Source: Bacteroidota bacterium (GTDB lineage: Bacteria > Bacteroidota > Bacteroidia > AKYH767-A > 2013-40CM-41-45). Taken from it: a DNA stretch of 64,000 nucleotides. The position numbers and the translations under genes are program-made. The stretch covers positions 62,001 to 126,000 of the forward strand of contig JADKIH010000008.1 in the NCBI GenBank assembly GCA_016721305.1, written 5' to 3'. Under the pieces are notes generated by a model. That model was not told the origin of the DNA and did not search any database. It saw only the letters and a program-made list of their open reading frames with translations. Shown piece by piece: positions 46,312 through 55,893 of this stretch. The first letter of the stretch is position 1, and each line of letters begins with the position of its first letter.

Positions 46312-47827
46312 TCACTGTCCTTTTCTTCTTAAAAACACAAGCGAAATTTTGCTCGTATCTCCTGTCTGAAAGTAAGCTTCATATTGTGATGACAAATAGT
46401 CGACGGCGCTATGGCCGCTAGCGTTCTGCTGAAACTGCTGGATTAAGATGATTCTGTTCCTGAAATTTCCTTCGAAGTTCTTGATGTCAGCTGCTTCCCG
46501 AATCGAAAATACATTTTGAGTCGACAACTCATCTGCTAAATTCTTTTTCAAAAACGATTTCTTGTCGAAGTAGTAGGTGAATAGATTTGTGTCATCGGCC
46601 GTATTGATGATTACTACGTCGTCTTTTTGCTTCAGGTCTTTTACCGTATTGGCAAACAAGCGATAGTTTTCGTTGCGTTCATAGGTAAACTTGTAGCTTA
46701 ATCGAAATAAGAGCGACGACGAGAATAACGGGGGTGGTGTATTTTTCGGAAAAGATTTGTGCAATAACTAATGCGATACTGAGGTAAATAAAAGGGACGC
46801 AAAAGATCATATAACGGGAAAGAAACATTGGCTTTGCAAGAGAAATAATAAAGAGAGTTGAAATTGTAAAAATTGAGGCCAGGAGTGTGTAAATGATAAG
46901 CGCACGATGCTTAGATTCTTTGCTCTTGACGAAAAGTTGAATAATGAGATATATGCATGCCGATAGAAAGAGGATTTTCACAACGGCATTATTGCTAAGC
47001 GAATTCAAAGAGTCGTTTAGTTCCCACTCTCCGGGTTTCTGAAGCCAGAAATTGCCCGTAGAATTGAATCCGAGAATATTTAGAAATTGCTTTTTCGTAA
47101 ATCGCACCGCAATGAGGATTGCGCAAATCAAATACGAGATGAGATATTTCGGCAACAACTTTTTGTCTGTAGTAAATACGACAAAGCCCTGAATGAGGAG
47201 GATAATTCCCGATATATAATGTGTGTAAACGAGTAGGAAATTGATCAACCCCAGTAAAAGCGCATGCTGTAGTTTTCGTTTTTCCAGATAATTGAAAAAG
47301 GTAATCGTAGAGATGACGACCAGGAGTAGCGTTAATGAATAACTGCGCGCCTGTTGTGCATGATAGAGCAACATGGTGTGTGCCGTTAACGCCATTGCAA
47401 TTCCTAAAGCTGTCGCGAAGTTAAAACGCTTAAAAACAAATCGACCGAATAATGCAATCGCTAAGGCTGAAAAGATCAGGCTCAGTACACGGGCATTCAC
47501 CTCGTTTATTTCGAAGATATGATGCCAGACCCAAATGCAATAGTAGTAGAATGGAGGGTTGTTGTCCCATTCAGCTTCATGCTTGATGTGCCCGAAATCG
47601 AGCGACACTTCTTTTAAGCTGATAGACTCATCATAGTCGAGCGAATTAATGCCAATGCCATTCGATTTGATCAGCAGATTTACAATCAATACGCAAACGA
47701 AAAAGATATTCCTGTTTCGCCCGTTATTCAAAATGCTGTCAAATATCCCTGAAATCGAAAACCCTTTAGAAGTGTTCTTGTCCGAGGTTGATCCTTGGTC
47801 CGATGTTGATGCGAATCCGCTTGTCAT
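46312..47827 (-). CDS. GT-C glycosyltransferase (family 39/ArnT-like membrane mannosyltransferase), one frameshift
   Basis: About 504 residues from the ATG at 47827; the frame is open to 47908. Marks: acidic loop SLDYDESISLKEV, DNNPPFYYYCIWVWH, and LLYHAQQARSYSLTLLL, all typical of polyprenol-phosphate-sugar dependent transferases. Some ten membrane helices follow. Near 46700 the frame breaks; removing one T from a T3 run joins ALI to RLSYKFTYERNENYR and adds a soluble C-terminal domain of about 130 residues (VVIINTADDTNLFTYYF). It transfers a lipid-linked sugar on the outer face of the inner membrane; the acceptor is unknown. Confidence 0.82.
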
Positions 47828-47942
47828 AATGCTAAATTGCTGTTGAGCGAAAATAGGTATTATTTTACTAACGATCTTCGTCGAAATACCGGGCCTTTTC
47901 GTCATCATTTTGCCACGTGTGAGCTATATATGTATCCCTTGG

Positions 47943-47973
47943 TTGAAAGTGAAAGTAAAAACTTTTACATTTG
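47943..47973 (+). promoter_or_regulatory. Candidate promoter for the T9SS protein gene at 48011
   Basis: TTG at 47943-47945, 20 bp, then TACATTTG at 47966-47973, close to the Bacteroidota TTTG-N19-TAnnTTTG consensus. The start codon is 38 bp downstream. Confidence 0.65.
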
Positions 47974-48010
47974 ATAACCTTCCGGTACTTGCCGGATATA
48001 AGGATCCGAT

Positions 48011-49509
48011 ATGAATAAAACTCAGAATCGCAGTTTGACTGCAAACAGAATCGCTTATGCTTTCTTCGTAGCCTTTTTGTCTTTCAGCTCATTCGCGTAC
48101 TCTTCAATCTTGGATACCTGCCTGCTTCGTTCTTATGGTGGGCCGGGGAATGAATTTGCTTATAGTATGGCTGCTATGTCAGACAGTGGCATCGTTTTGG
48201 CCGGCATTACCAATTATTATGGTTCCGGTGGAAATTCTGTCTACATGGTGCGGACCGACAAAAACGGAATTCGTCGTTGGTCAAAAGTTCTCGGAGGATC
48301 AGCCATTGATCAGTGTAATAGCGTACAGGTAACAGGCGATACAGGCGTATTTTTAATCGGATATACAAACTCGTTTGGCCAGGGCGGATATGATGGAATG
48401 ATTATCAAGACCGATACGGGCGGAAGCGAGCTTTGGGAAAAATCTTACGGCGGTTCCGACTGGGACTTTTTCGATGGAGGATATCTTTTGCCCGATGGCT
48501 CAATTATCGCCTGCGGAAGGACGTACAGCAATGGCGCAGCACAATGCGATGCTTATGCTGTTTGTGTCGACACCGATGGTAATGAGCTTTGGCATATTCA
48601 GCTCGGAAGTCAGTATGATGATGCTTTTAACGATGTAGTCTTGCAAGGCGGCTATTTGTTTTTGTGGGGACAACTCACCTGAGTGGTGGGAATGATAAAT
48701 CCGGCTATGTTGTGAAAACCGATTTATCGGGGAATGTAATTACGGAACTTCAGCCAAGTGTGCCCGGTACATGCGAGCTTAAAGCTATAACTGCCTACAA
48801 CAATGAAGTTGTGATGACCGGTAGTTCGTTGAATCCGGATTCAACGCACAGCAATGGTTGGATGGTGCGAATGGATACTTCGTGCAGTATTATTTGGAAT
48901 CGGATTTTTGGAGACTTCAGAGAATCTTATTTCAATGACGTGATAGCAGTGTCATCAAACCAACTAGTTTTCATCGGGCAAAATGTTGGCGGCGGCTTCG
49001 GTGGAAAAACGATGTTGATGATACGTACCGATGTAAACGGCGACTGGCAGGCCGGACATAATTTCGGCGGCAGTTCGGATGAAGAGGGCTATTGTTTGAT
49101 CGAATTGCCGGGACATCGCCTGGCCGGTTGCGGTTATACTACTAGCTGGGGTTTTGGGAATGAAGATGCTCTGCTCTTTATTCTTCCGTACGATTCTCTG
49201 CAAATGGATTACTACTATAACGGAGTTTATTTCTTCGAAAATTTATCTCCTATTTCAGTAAGCGAGACAACTCGTAATCCGGTAATAGTTTCGCCAAATC
49301 CTGCTCATGGTATGATCTCTTTTTCAGGGATAGATATAAGCTTGGTGAAATCAATCAGCATTATCCCTGTTGATGGACGTGAGATGCTGGAGATCTCAAA
49401 ACGAAGAATCGGAAACGGAATCGATGTCTCTGACTTCACTAACGGAATGTATTTTTACCGCCTTGCCACTGCCACAGGAACCTACGTAGGGAAATTTATT
49501 TTGGAGTAG
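48011..49509 (+). CDS. T9SS type A sorting-domain secreted protein, one frameshift
   Basis: About 499 residues after correction. Signal-like N terminus (IAYAFFVAFLSFSSFAYSS), then repeats of the type GGSAIDQCNSVQVTGDTG and YGGSDWDFFDGGYLLPDG (beta-propeller-like, delta-60/NHL-style), and a sorting domain (VIVSPNPAHGMISF to GTYVGKFILE). The frame breaks at a T5 run (48659-48663). One extra T gives YLFFVGTTHLSGGNDKSG and fuses the two halves. Function unknown, probably surface exposed. Confidence 0.87.
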
Positions 49510-49568
49510 ATTTACACCAATCTTACATCCGTTTACGAAATAAATGAACCAAGATCCGCTACGGCGGA

Positions 49569-49609
49569 TATACCATTCTCTATTCGTATTTTCATTAAGG
49601 AATGGTATA
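49569..49609. terminator. Possible bidirectional terminator hairpin
   Basis: TATACCATTC (49569-49578) and its exact reverse complement (49600-49609) flank a 21-base loop between convergent genes. The tail is only weakly T-rich, so the terminator call is tentative. Confidence 0.55.
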
Positions 49610-49650
49610 ATTTACTCTCACCCTTGATGCAAGTGTTTTGTTTTCTGACT

Positions 49651-50484
49651 TCAGAACGCAAATCCTAGTGTCACACCTCCTGAAATAGCGAAAGTAAAGT
49701 GGCCGTCGCCAATATCTGAAAAGCCATAGTAGTAACTGCGATCGTTCACATAATAGGGATACGTAATTGTATTTCCCATATAGTCCACATAATACTGATA
49801 CCTTTTTTCATGACTCAGATTTATATAGCTGAGTCCAATACCTCCATAAGCTTCTAAAAATAATCGTGAACCAAGTACAATTCCGGTTCCGTAAAGCAAT
49901 TGCAAAGCACCGGCATTATATGTTTCATCCTGAGTGGTAAAATTGGAATAGGTCAACTCTGCCTTTAGAAAAGGCACGCCGAATGTTTGGAGCTTGCCTT
50001 GCGAAAGAGCGGAGTAACGATAGCCCGCTTTTGCAAACCAACCTGTCGCCTCTGTTCGTCCGTAATCTTCCACATCGCTGTTGCCGATTCCTATTCTCGC
50101 CAACTTAAACTCAAGTGCATTTCCGTTTTTAAGGAAATGTGCATAACCTATACACAGATCATTTGTAGGCAATGAAAAGATCTCGACAGAAAAACACGAT
50201 TTCCTTGAGTTGAATTCGTGGTTGGTACTGGCTTTCTTTCCTTTCATTTCAGAAATGATCAGCCTTGTTCCTGACTCAAAATGTATCCGGTAAACCTCAC
50301 TTTTCCGAAACACAATTTCAGCTGAGTTAATATCTCGTGCGGTTCGCACGGTGATCTCTCTTATGCCCACTTGTTTAACAAATGCCGTCATTGTATCGCC
50401 TGTGGAAAGAAAAAGTGTGTCCTGTGCTTTTATACAAATGAATGGAAAGAGAAGAAGGCTGAATAGAATGAGAAGTTTTTTCAT
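49651..50484 (-). CDS. Probable outer-membrane beta-barrel protein of unknown function
   Basis: 277 residues. Signal peptide MKKLLILFSLLLFPFICIKAQ. A short N-terminal domain (TGDTMTAFVKQVGIREITVRT to ESGTRLIIS) is followed by alternating beta strands rich in Tyr and Gly (LQLLYGTGIVLGSRLFLEAY) ending in ISGGVTLGFAF with terminal Phe. The pattern fits a small barrel in the outer membrane. I do not recognise a named family. Single gene, convergent with the T9SS gene. Confidence 0.72.
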   Translation of the reverse strand: MKKLLILFSLLLFPFICIKAQDTLFLSTGDTMTAFVKQVGIREITVRTARDINSAEIVFRKSEVYRIHFESGTRLIISEMKGKKASTNHEFNSRKSCFSVEIFSLPTNDLCIGYAHFLKNGNALEFKLARIGIGNSDVEDYGRTEATGWFAKAGYRYSALSQGKLQTFGVPFLKAELTYSNFTTQDETYNAGALQLLYGTGIVLGSRLFLEAYGGIGLSYINLSHEKRYQYYVDYMGNTITYPYYVNDRSYYYGFSDIGDGHFTFAISGGVTLGFAF

Positions 50485-50666
50485 TCTTGAATCGGTTTAA
50501 AATTTTAGAGCGTATTCAGAATGCACAATTCGATAAGGACTAATGTAGAGAAATAATTTGTTAATGTCCTGGCTCGATTAATTAACTCAATGATGAGAGT
50601 GATTTTCTTAGATGATTCGGTGTTTTCACTTGTAAAATCAAACTTGTTATTTTAAAAAGAGGGCAT

Positions 50667-50696
50667 AAAAAAAGGCAGTCGTTTCGGACTGCCTTC
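50667..50696 (-). terminator. Intrinsic terminator of the glmS transcript
   Basis: On the minus strand GGCAGTC pairs with GACTGCC around a six-base loop, followed by seven T. It starts 20 bp after the glmS stop. Confidence 0.92.
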
Positions 50697-50715
50697 TATA
50701 TTATCGGGACGACGA

Positions 50716-52557
50716 TTATTCTACCGTCACTGATTTTGCCAGATTTCGTGGTTGATCTACGTTACAACCTCTCATGACCGCAATGTGGTAAGAGAGTAAT
50801 TGCAAAGGAACAACAGAGAGCAAAGGAATTAGGATATCGTCTGCTTCAGGAACTTCGATGCAGTAGTCAGCCATGCCTTTTACTGTTGTGTCGCCTTCAG
50901 TAACGATAGCGATGATTTTTCCTTTACGTGCTTTTACTTCCTGAATATTGCTGACAACCTTTTCGTACGTTTCGTTTTTGTTGGCGATAACGACAACCGG
51001 CATTTCTTCGTCGATCAAGGCAATCGGACCGTGTTTCATTTCGGCAGCCGGATAACCTTCGGCGTGGATGTATGAAATTTCTTTCAGCTTAAGAGCGCCT
51101 TCCAATGCAACCGGGAAGCCATAACCGCGACCTAGGTACAGGAAGTTTTTCGCATCCTTAAATTTAGCAGCAAGTTCTTTACAGATATCGTTCGTCTTCA
51201 AAGCGATTTCCACTTTTGCAGGAATAGCTTCGAGTTCGTTGAGCAATTGGTGGTAACGTGAATCGGTGATCGTTCCGCGATGACGTGCAATTTGCATCGC
51301 CATTAACGTAAGAACTGTAACCTGCGCAGTGAATGCTTTTGTAGAAGCTACACCAATCTCAGGACCGGCGTGCGTATATGCACCTGCATGCGTTGCACGA
51401 GGGATCGATGAACCTACCACATTACAAACTCCGAAGATGGTAGCTCCTTTTGATTTCGCTAATTCGATGGCTGCAAGGGTATCGGCAGTTTCACCTGATT
51501 GTGAAATCGGGATAACGATATCGTCTTCGTAAATAACCGGATTACGGTAACGGAATTCCGATGCATATTCAACTTCAACAGGGATACGAGCAAGATCTTC
51601 GATGAGGTATTCGGCAACCAGACCGGCATGCCATGATGTACCGCAACCGATGATCACAATACGTTTCGCATTTATGAATTTGTTTTCGTATTCAGCGATT
51701 CCGCCTAAACGCAAAAAGCCTTTCTTGGCATCAATACGTCCGCGCATAGAATCCCAGATAGAACGAGGCTGTTCGTAGATCTCTTTCAACATGAAGTGAT
51801 CGTAACCGCCTTTTTCCAATTGCTCGAGTTTCATTTCGAGTTCATGGATGTATGGAGTCTTTACCTGATTCTCGATAGTCTTAACGGTAAGCTGGCCATC
51901 TTTGATGTAAGCCATTTCGCCATCGTTCAGATAAATAACGTTATTCGTGTATTCGATAATCGGAGTAGCATCCGAGGCAACAAAGTATTCCTGCTTGTCT
52001 TTACCAACGCCAAGAACGATCGGACTGCCTTTACGGGCACAGATCAGTTCGCGTGGATTGTCCTTTGAAAGAACAACAATAGCATAAGCGCCGATTACTT
52101 CACCAAGAGCCAAACGAACGGCTTCGTCGAGAGTAACACCAGCGTTATCGTGAATATCTTCAATTAAGTGAATTAACACTTCAGTATCGGTATCACTATT
52201 AAAAGTGTGTCCGCGTTTGATCAACTCAGCTTTGATGGAAGAGTAGTTTTCGATGATACCATTGTGGATCACGGCAAACTTACCTGACTGAGAGTAATGA
52301 GGGTGAGCATTACGATCGTTAGGCTCTCCGTGAGTAGCCCAGCGAGTATGGCCCATGCCAACGGTTCCTCCCGTGTCCTTGCCTTTTGCAAAGTCGTTCA
52401 GATCGCTGACTTTTCCCGCTTTTTTAAAAACCTTAAGGTCACCATTTAAAATGGCAATACCGGCACTGTCGTAGCCGCGGTATTCGAGGCGCTGCAATCC
52501 TTTAATCAGGATCGGATAAACCTCGCGGTGTCCTATGTAAGCAACAATTCCGCACAT
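50716..52557 (-). CDS. glmS: Glutamine-fructose-6-phosphate aminotransferase
   Basis: 613 residues, the usual length. N-terminal Cys nucleophile (MCGIVAYIGHREV) starts the glutaminase domain (LEYRGYDSAGIAIL, GHTRWATHG). Two SIS sugar-isomerase domains follow (GCGTSWHAG, ISQSGETADTLAAI), with the catalytic C-terminal tail DQPRNLAKSVTVE. Makes glucosamine-6-phosphate for peptidoglycan and lipopolysaccharide. It follows the DUF4270 gene by 12 bp. No glmS-type ribozyme is expected or seen. Confidence 0.98.
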   Translation of the reverse strand: MCGIVAYIGHREVYPILIKGLQRLEYRGYDSAGIAILNGDLKVFKKAGKVSDLNDFAKGKDTGGTVGMGHTRWATHGEPNDRNAHPHYSQSGKFAVIHNGIIENYSSIKAELIKRGHTFNSDTDTEVLIHLIEDIHDNAGVTLDEAVRLALGEVIGAYAIVVLSKDNPRELICARKGSPIVLGVGKDKQEYFVASDATPIIEYTNNVIYLNDGEMAYIKDGQLTVKTIENQVKTPYIHELEMKLEQLEKGGYDHFMLKEIYEQPRSIWDSMRGRIDAKKGFLRLGGIAEYENKFINAKRIVIIGCGTSWHAGLVAEYLIEDLARIPVEVEYASEFRYRNPVIYEDDIVIPISQSGETADTLAAIELAKSKGATIFGVCNVVGSSIPRATHAGAYTHAGPEIGVASTKAFTAQVTVLTLMAMQIARHRGTITDSRYHQLLNELEAIPAKVEIALKTNDICKELAAKFKDAKNFLYLGRGYGFPVALEGALKLKEISYIHAEGYPAAEMKHGPIALIDEEMPVVVIANKNETYEKVVSNIQEVKARKGKIIAIVTEGDTTVKGMADYCIEVPEADDILIPLLSVVPLQLLSYHIAVMRGCNVDQPRNLAKSVTVE

Positions 52558-52569
52558 GATTGGGGTGTG

Positions 52570-53844
52570 TTAGTATAATTTAGTGTAATACAGAGTAAGC
52601 TTTAAACGCTGACTTGTACTCGTGCTGCTACCGAGAACAAGCTGATTCGGTGTCACTCCGCTACCTGATACAACGATAAAAAAGTCTGCACTTACATATC
52701 GGTCGTCCAGGTAACCCTGAATCTGCCGTGCAATGTTAAACGTGTATTCCTTGTCAGTGGAATAGTAGTCACCGCCAAAATATCCCGACGATTCGTAATA
52801 ATCGATTGGGAAAATGTTCTCTCCCGCTGCATTCTTTGAGACTAACAGAAGTTTGTTAGGTACACCGTAGAATGGAATGGTAGGATCCTGAGCGATGACT
52901 TTTAACTCTGCCCGGTTGACTAGGATACTGCCTGAGTCCTTAAAATGTTTCAAAAAAGGAAACGAAATCTTTGTTTTTACCCCACAAATGCCTTGAATAT
53001 AGCTTAAACTATCGGTTGTGCCTGTATTAAGGGCCTGAGCAACAGAAGTTCCGGTATAATCGTGATCAAAGTGGTTTAAACGGGCATTGGCCAATGAAAA
53101 GGCGTATTTCTTCGAAGTTGTTCCGTCGTGGAAGTAGAGAATTAAAGCCGAACTGAAGAAGTTGAACGAGCAAATTGCTCCTCGGCCGGCAACCGTCATC
53201 GGTGCGGCAGAAATGTTCAATCCTTTGAAGTACGTCAACCACGAATCATTGGAAGCAAGCGTGGACTGGCCATTCAATGCAATGATGCTGTCGGCCAACG
53301 ACTGATCTAAGCGGATACGAACCTGCGGAATGATTGTGTCGGAGTCGACAACAACGCGAGTATTCGGAGCCGGTAAAAACGATGTTGTACCAAGCAGCGT
53401 AGCGTCTGTCGTAAAGGTTCGGTTTGAGAAGTAAGAGGAATCGATATGCATGTCCTCTGTCAGTCTGCTGACATTGATTGTCTGCGTCTGATTAGTATCT
53501 CCGTAGTAGCCCGAATAAACAAGAGCCAACACAATAGAGTCGGCAACAGGTGCAGTTCCGAATGACGGTGTTCCGCCGGTTAAAACTGCTTGTGCATAGA
53601 CCGATGCAGTAGATATTCCAAACACCGGATGATTCATGCTGCCAATCAGCTGAGACGAAAGCTCATCGGTCTGAAGCGAATCTTCTAGAACAGTTGTGGT
53701 AATAATCGTACTGGTGTCGGAATACACCATGTTAAGCTGATCGGAAGAAGGGAGAATGTTCAATCCTGTTTCCTCAGGATCTTTGCAGGAATTGAGCGAT
53801 AGTAGACCTGAAATAAGGCCAAGCACAAAAAAGATTTCCCCCAC
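52570..53844 (-). CDS. DUF4270 family lipoprotein
   Basis: 424 residues from GTG 53844. The signal ends in a lipobox-like SLNSCKD (Cys 20). The following EETGLNILPSSDQLNMVYSDT is the characteristic opening of DUF4270 proteins, which are Bacteroidota-specific, mostly beta-sheet and of unknown function. In many members of this phylum the gene lies between glmS and a glycogen-synthase-like gene, as here. No ATG fits the start; the hydrophobic segment lacks the usual Lys/Arg, and in-frame codons upstream would supply them but offer no start codon before a stop. Confidence 0.88.
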   Translation of the reverse strand: MGEIFFVLGLISGLLSLNSCKDPEETGLNILPSSDQLNMVYSDTSTIITTTVLEDSLQTDELSSQLIGSMNHPVFGISTASVYAQAVLTGGTPSFGTAPVADSIVLALVYSGYYGDTNQTQTINVSRLTEDMHIDSSYFSNRTFTTDATLLGTTSFLPAPNTRVVVDSDTIIPQVRIRLDQSLADSIIALNGQSTLASNDSWLTYFKGLNISAAPMTVAGRGAICSFNFFSSALILYFHDGTTSKKYAFSLANARLNHFDHDYTGTSVAQALNTGTTDSLSYIQGICGVKTKISFPFLKHFKDSGSILVNRAELKVIAQDPTIPFYGVPNKLLLVSKNAAGENIFPIDYYESSGYFGGDYYSTDKEYTFNIARQIQGYLDDRYVSADFFIVVSGSGVTPNQLVLGSSTSTSQRLKLTLYYTKLY

Positions 53845-53951
53845 CTTGCGGCAGAGGAATTCTTTTTTGTTAAAATTTGAATGCTTTGTTGCTTTTCAGT
53901 TACCAGCTTTCCTTTGGATGGGGAGGCATCCGGAAATGTTTTGATCATAGT

Positions 53952-54788
53952 TTAGTCGGCAAGAACGGGTTCTGTTTCCAGAAGTTCATCATAAAAATCT
54001 GAGCAAGCAGAAACGAAGCTGGATTCATCTTCATACGAAGGAATAGTCAGCAATGGTTTAGTTGCTTTCTTGAGATATGCGTCGATTGATGCGTTTTTTT
54101 CTTCAGCGCTTTTGATAACACCATCAGCCAGTTTCATGGCTGCAAGATTTACATTCACCATCGTTGGATCTTTGTAAAGCTTTGTGTCTTCGGCAGTCAC
54201 GCCATCCATTTTCAACTTCTTCACCAGATTCGGACTCATTGTTTCGTCGAGATCCTGGTAGTAAGAAGAATAAACGACACGACTGTTTTTAAACATCGGA
54301 TCGTCTTTGTATCCGGTTTTCACGAAGAAAGGAATCAAAGACGTCATCCAACCGTGACAATGAATCACATCCGGAGCCCATCCTAATTTCTTTACGGTTT
54401 CCAAAACGCCACGGCAGAAGAAAACCATACGGTCTTCGTTGTCTTTGTGGAATTTCTTTTTCGCGTCGCGGAAAATAGATTTACGTTGGAAGTATTCCTC
54501 ATTATCAATAAAGTAAACCTGCATACGCGCACTTTGGATGGAAGCAACTTTGATGATAAGTGGGTGATCGGTGTCGTCGATGATCAGATTCATACCGGAA
54601 AGACGAATAACTTCGTGCAATTGATTACGGCGTTCGTTGATCAATCCGAAACGGGGCATAAAAGTCCGGATTTCTTTCCCCTTTTCCTGAATACCCTGGG
54701 GAAGGTGACGGGCGATCTTTGAAATTTCTGTCAACTCAAGGAAGGGTGTAATTTCCTGGGAAACAAATAAAACTTTTGCTTTCTTCAT
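53952..54788 (-). CDS. Glycogen/starch synthase-like protein, N-terminal GT5 half only
   Basis: 278 residues from the internal Met (MKKAKVLFVSQEITPFLEL). It matches the N-terminal Rossmann half of GT5 glycogen synthases: KIARHLPQGIQEKGKEIRTF, MPRFGLINERR and PDVIHCHGWMTSLIPF. The C-terminal GT-B half with the nucleotide-sugar site is absent. Short forms like this next to panC are common in Bacteroidota, so I regard the length as normal for the subgroup. It may not make glycogen. Diverges from panC. Confidence 0.85.
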   Translation of the reverse strand: MKKAKVLFVSQEITPFLELTEISKIARHLPQGIQEKGKEIRTFMPRFGLINERRNQLHEVIRLSGMNLIIDDTDHPLIIKVASIQSARMQVYFIDNEEYFQRKSIFRDAKKKFHKDNEDRMVFFCRGVLETVKKLGWAPDVIHCHGWMTSLIPFFVKTGYKDDPMFKNSRVVYSSYYQDLDETMSPNLVKKLKMDGVTAEDTKLYKDPTMVNVNLAAMKLADGVIKSAEEKNASIDAYLKKATKPLLTIPSYEDESSFVSACSDFYDELLETEPVLAD

Positions 54789-54993
54789 TCTTGAGGTTGG
54801 ATTTATAAATTTGGCCCACAAAGATAGGTATTTTCGCGCTGCCATTCAAGGGGATGAGGGGGTTTTAACGCCTCTGCCGCCCGAATATTGGATTTTAGCG
54901 AAAAAAGCCTACGTAAGTAGTTGACTATTAGACGTAAACTAAGCGTACAAGGTTCGAAAATGATAATTAAATAATTGTATTGATAGTATAAGT

Positions 54994-55842
54994 ATGAAGA
55001 TATTCGAGACAATTGATCAGATAACCCGATTTCTGAGTGAAAAGCGGGCATCGGGTGAGCGCATAGGATTTGTGCCTACGATGGGGGCTTTGCACGACGG
55101 GCATTTGTCGCTAATCCGGCTCGCTAAGGCAGATTGTGATCTGGTCGTGTCGAGCATCTTCGTCAATCCGACGCAATTCAACAATCCGGAGGATCTCAAA
55201 AACTACCCCCGAATGCCGGAATCGGATTCCCAAATGCTGGCCGAAGTAGGAACGGACGTACTTTTTAGTCCGGCCGTCAGCGAAATGTACGCCGAAGGTT
55301 TTGGGACTTTACAGGATGTCGATTTGGGCGGATTGGAAAAAGTAATGGAAGGCGCTCATCGTCCGGGACATTTCAAAGGTGTTGTTCAGGTAGTGTCGAA
55401 ACTGTTCGACATCGTTCAGCCGCATGTCGCATACTTCGGCGAAAAGGATTACCAGCAACTTGCCGTTATTCGTCGCATGACGGAACAACTCGGCTACAAT
55501 ATTGAAATCGTCGGCTGTCCGACCATCCGCGAATCCGACGGACTAGCCATGAGTTCCAGAAATCTTCGTCTTTCGGCCGAAGAAAGAAAAGTGGCCGTTA
55601 AAATTTCCGAAGCACTTAAATACATCCAGACAAACTGGAAAAAGAAAAGTCCGGAACAATTGATTGCGGAGGCAACACAACAATTAGAATCAACCGGCAT
55701 TCTCAAACCCGAATACATCGAAATCGCCGACGCAAAAGATTTACACGAAGTGCGTGATTCAAATTATTCAAAACCTATGCGTGCTTTTGCAGCGGTGTTT
55801 TGTGGACCGGTGAGGTTGATTGACAATATTTCAATTAGCTAA
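54994..55842 (+). CDS. panC: Pantothenate synthetase
   Basis: 282 residues. Motifs: FVPTMGALHDGHLSLIRLA with the HxGH ATP-binding signature, FVNPTQFNNPEDLKNYPR, FGEKDYQQLAVIRRM and MSSRNLRLS. Joins pantoate and beta-alanine with ATP in coenzyme A synthesis. The final codons read ISIS-stop, and the stop TAA (55840-55842) is part of an AGCTAATT repeat array, so the array appears to have supplied or replaced the original 3' end. Confidence 0.97.
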   Translation: MKIFETIDQITRFLSEKRASGERIGFVPTMGALHDGHLSLIRLAKADCDLVVSSIFVNPTQFNNPEDLKNYPRMPESDSQMLAEVGTDVLFSPAVSEMYAEGFGTLQDVDLGGLEKVMEGAHRPGHFKGVVQVVSKLFDIVQPHVAYFGEKDYQQLAVIRRMTEQLGYNIEIVGCPTIRESDGLAMSSRNLRLSAEERKVAVKISEALKYIQTNWKKKSPEQLIAEATQQLESTGILKPEYIEIADAKDLHEVRDSNYSKPMRAFAAVFCGPVRLIDNISIS

Positions 55843-55862
55843 TTAGCTAATTAGCTAATTGG
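55834..55862. repeat. 8-bp repeat array, AGCTAATT family, containing the panC stop codon
   Basis: Three and a half AATTAGCT units. The first supplies the last Ser codon and the TAA of panC. Confidence 0.92.
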
Positions 55863-55893
55863 TGGCGAGGCGATGATGCAAATTATGCAGCAT

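Noticed and set aside
50716..52557. Plus-strand frames inside glmS (67 and 90 residues)
   Set aside because: Antisense shadows of a full-length conserved enzyme.
52558..52720. glmS-type ribozyme or GlcN6P riboswitch upstream of glmS
   Set aside because: This class is typical of Gram-positive bacteria; the upstream DNA here is the end of the DUF4270 coding region only 12 bp away.
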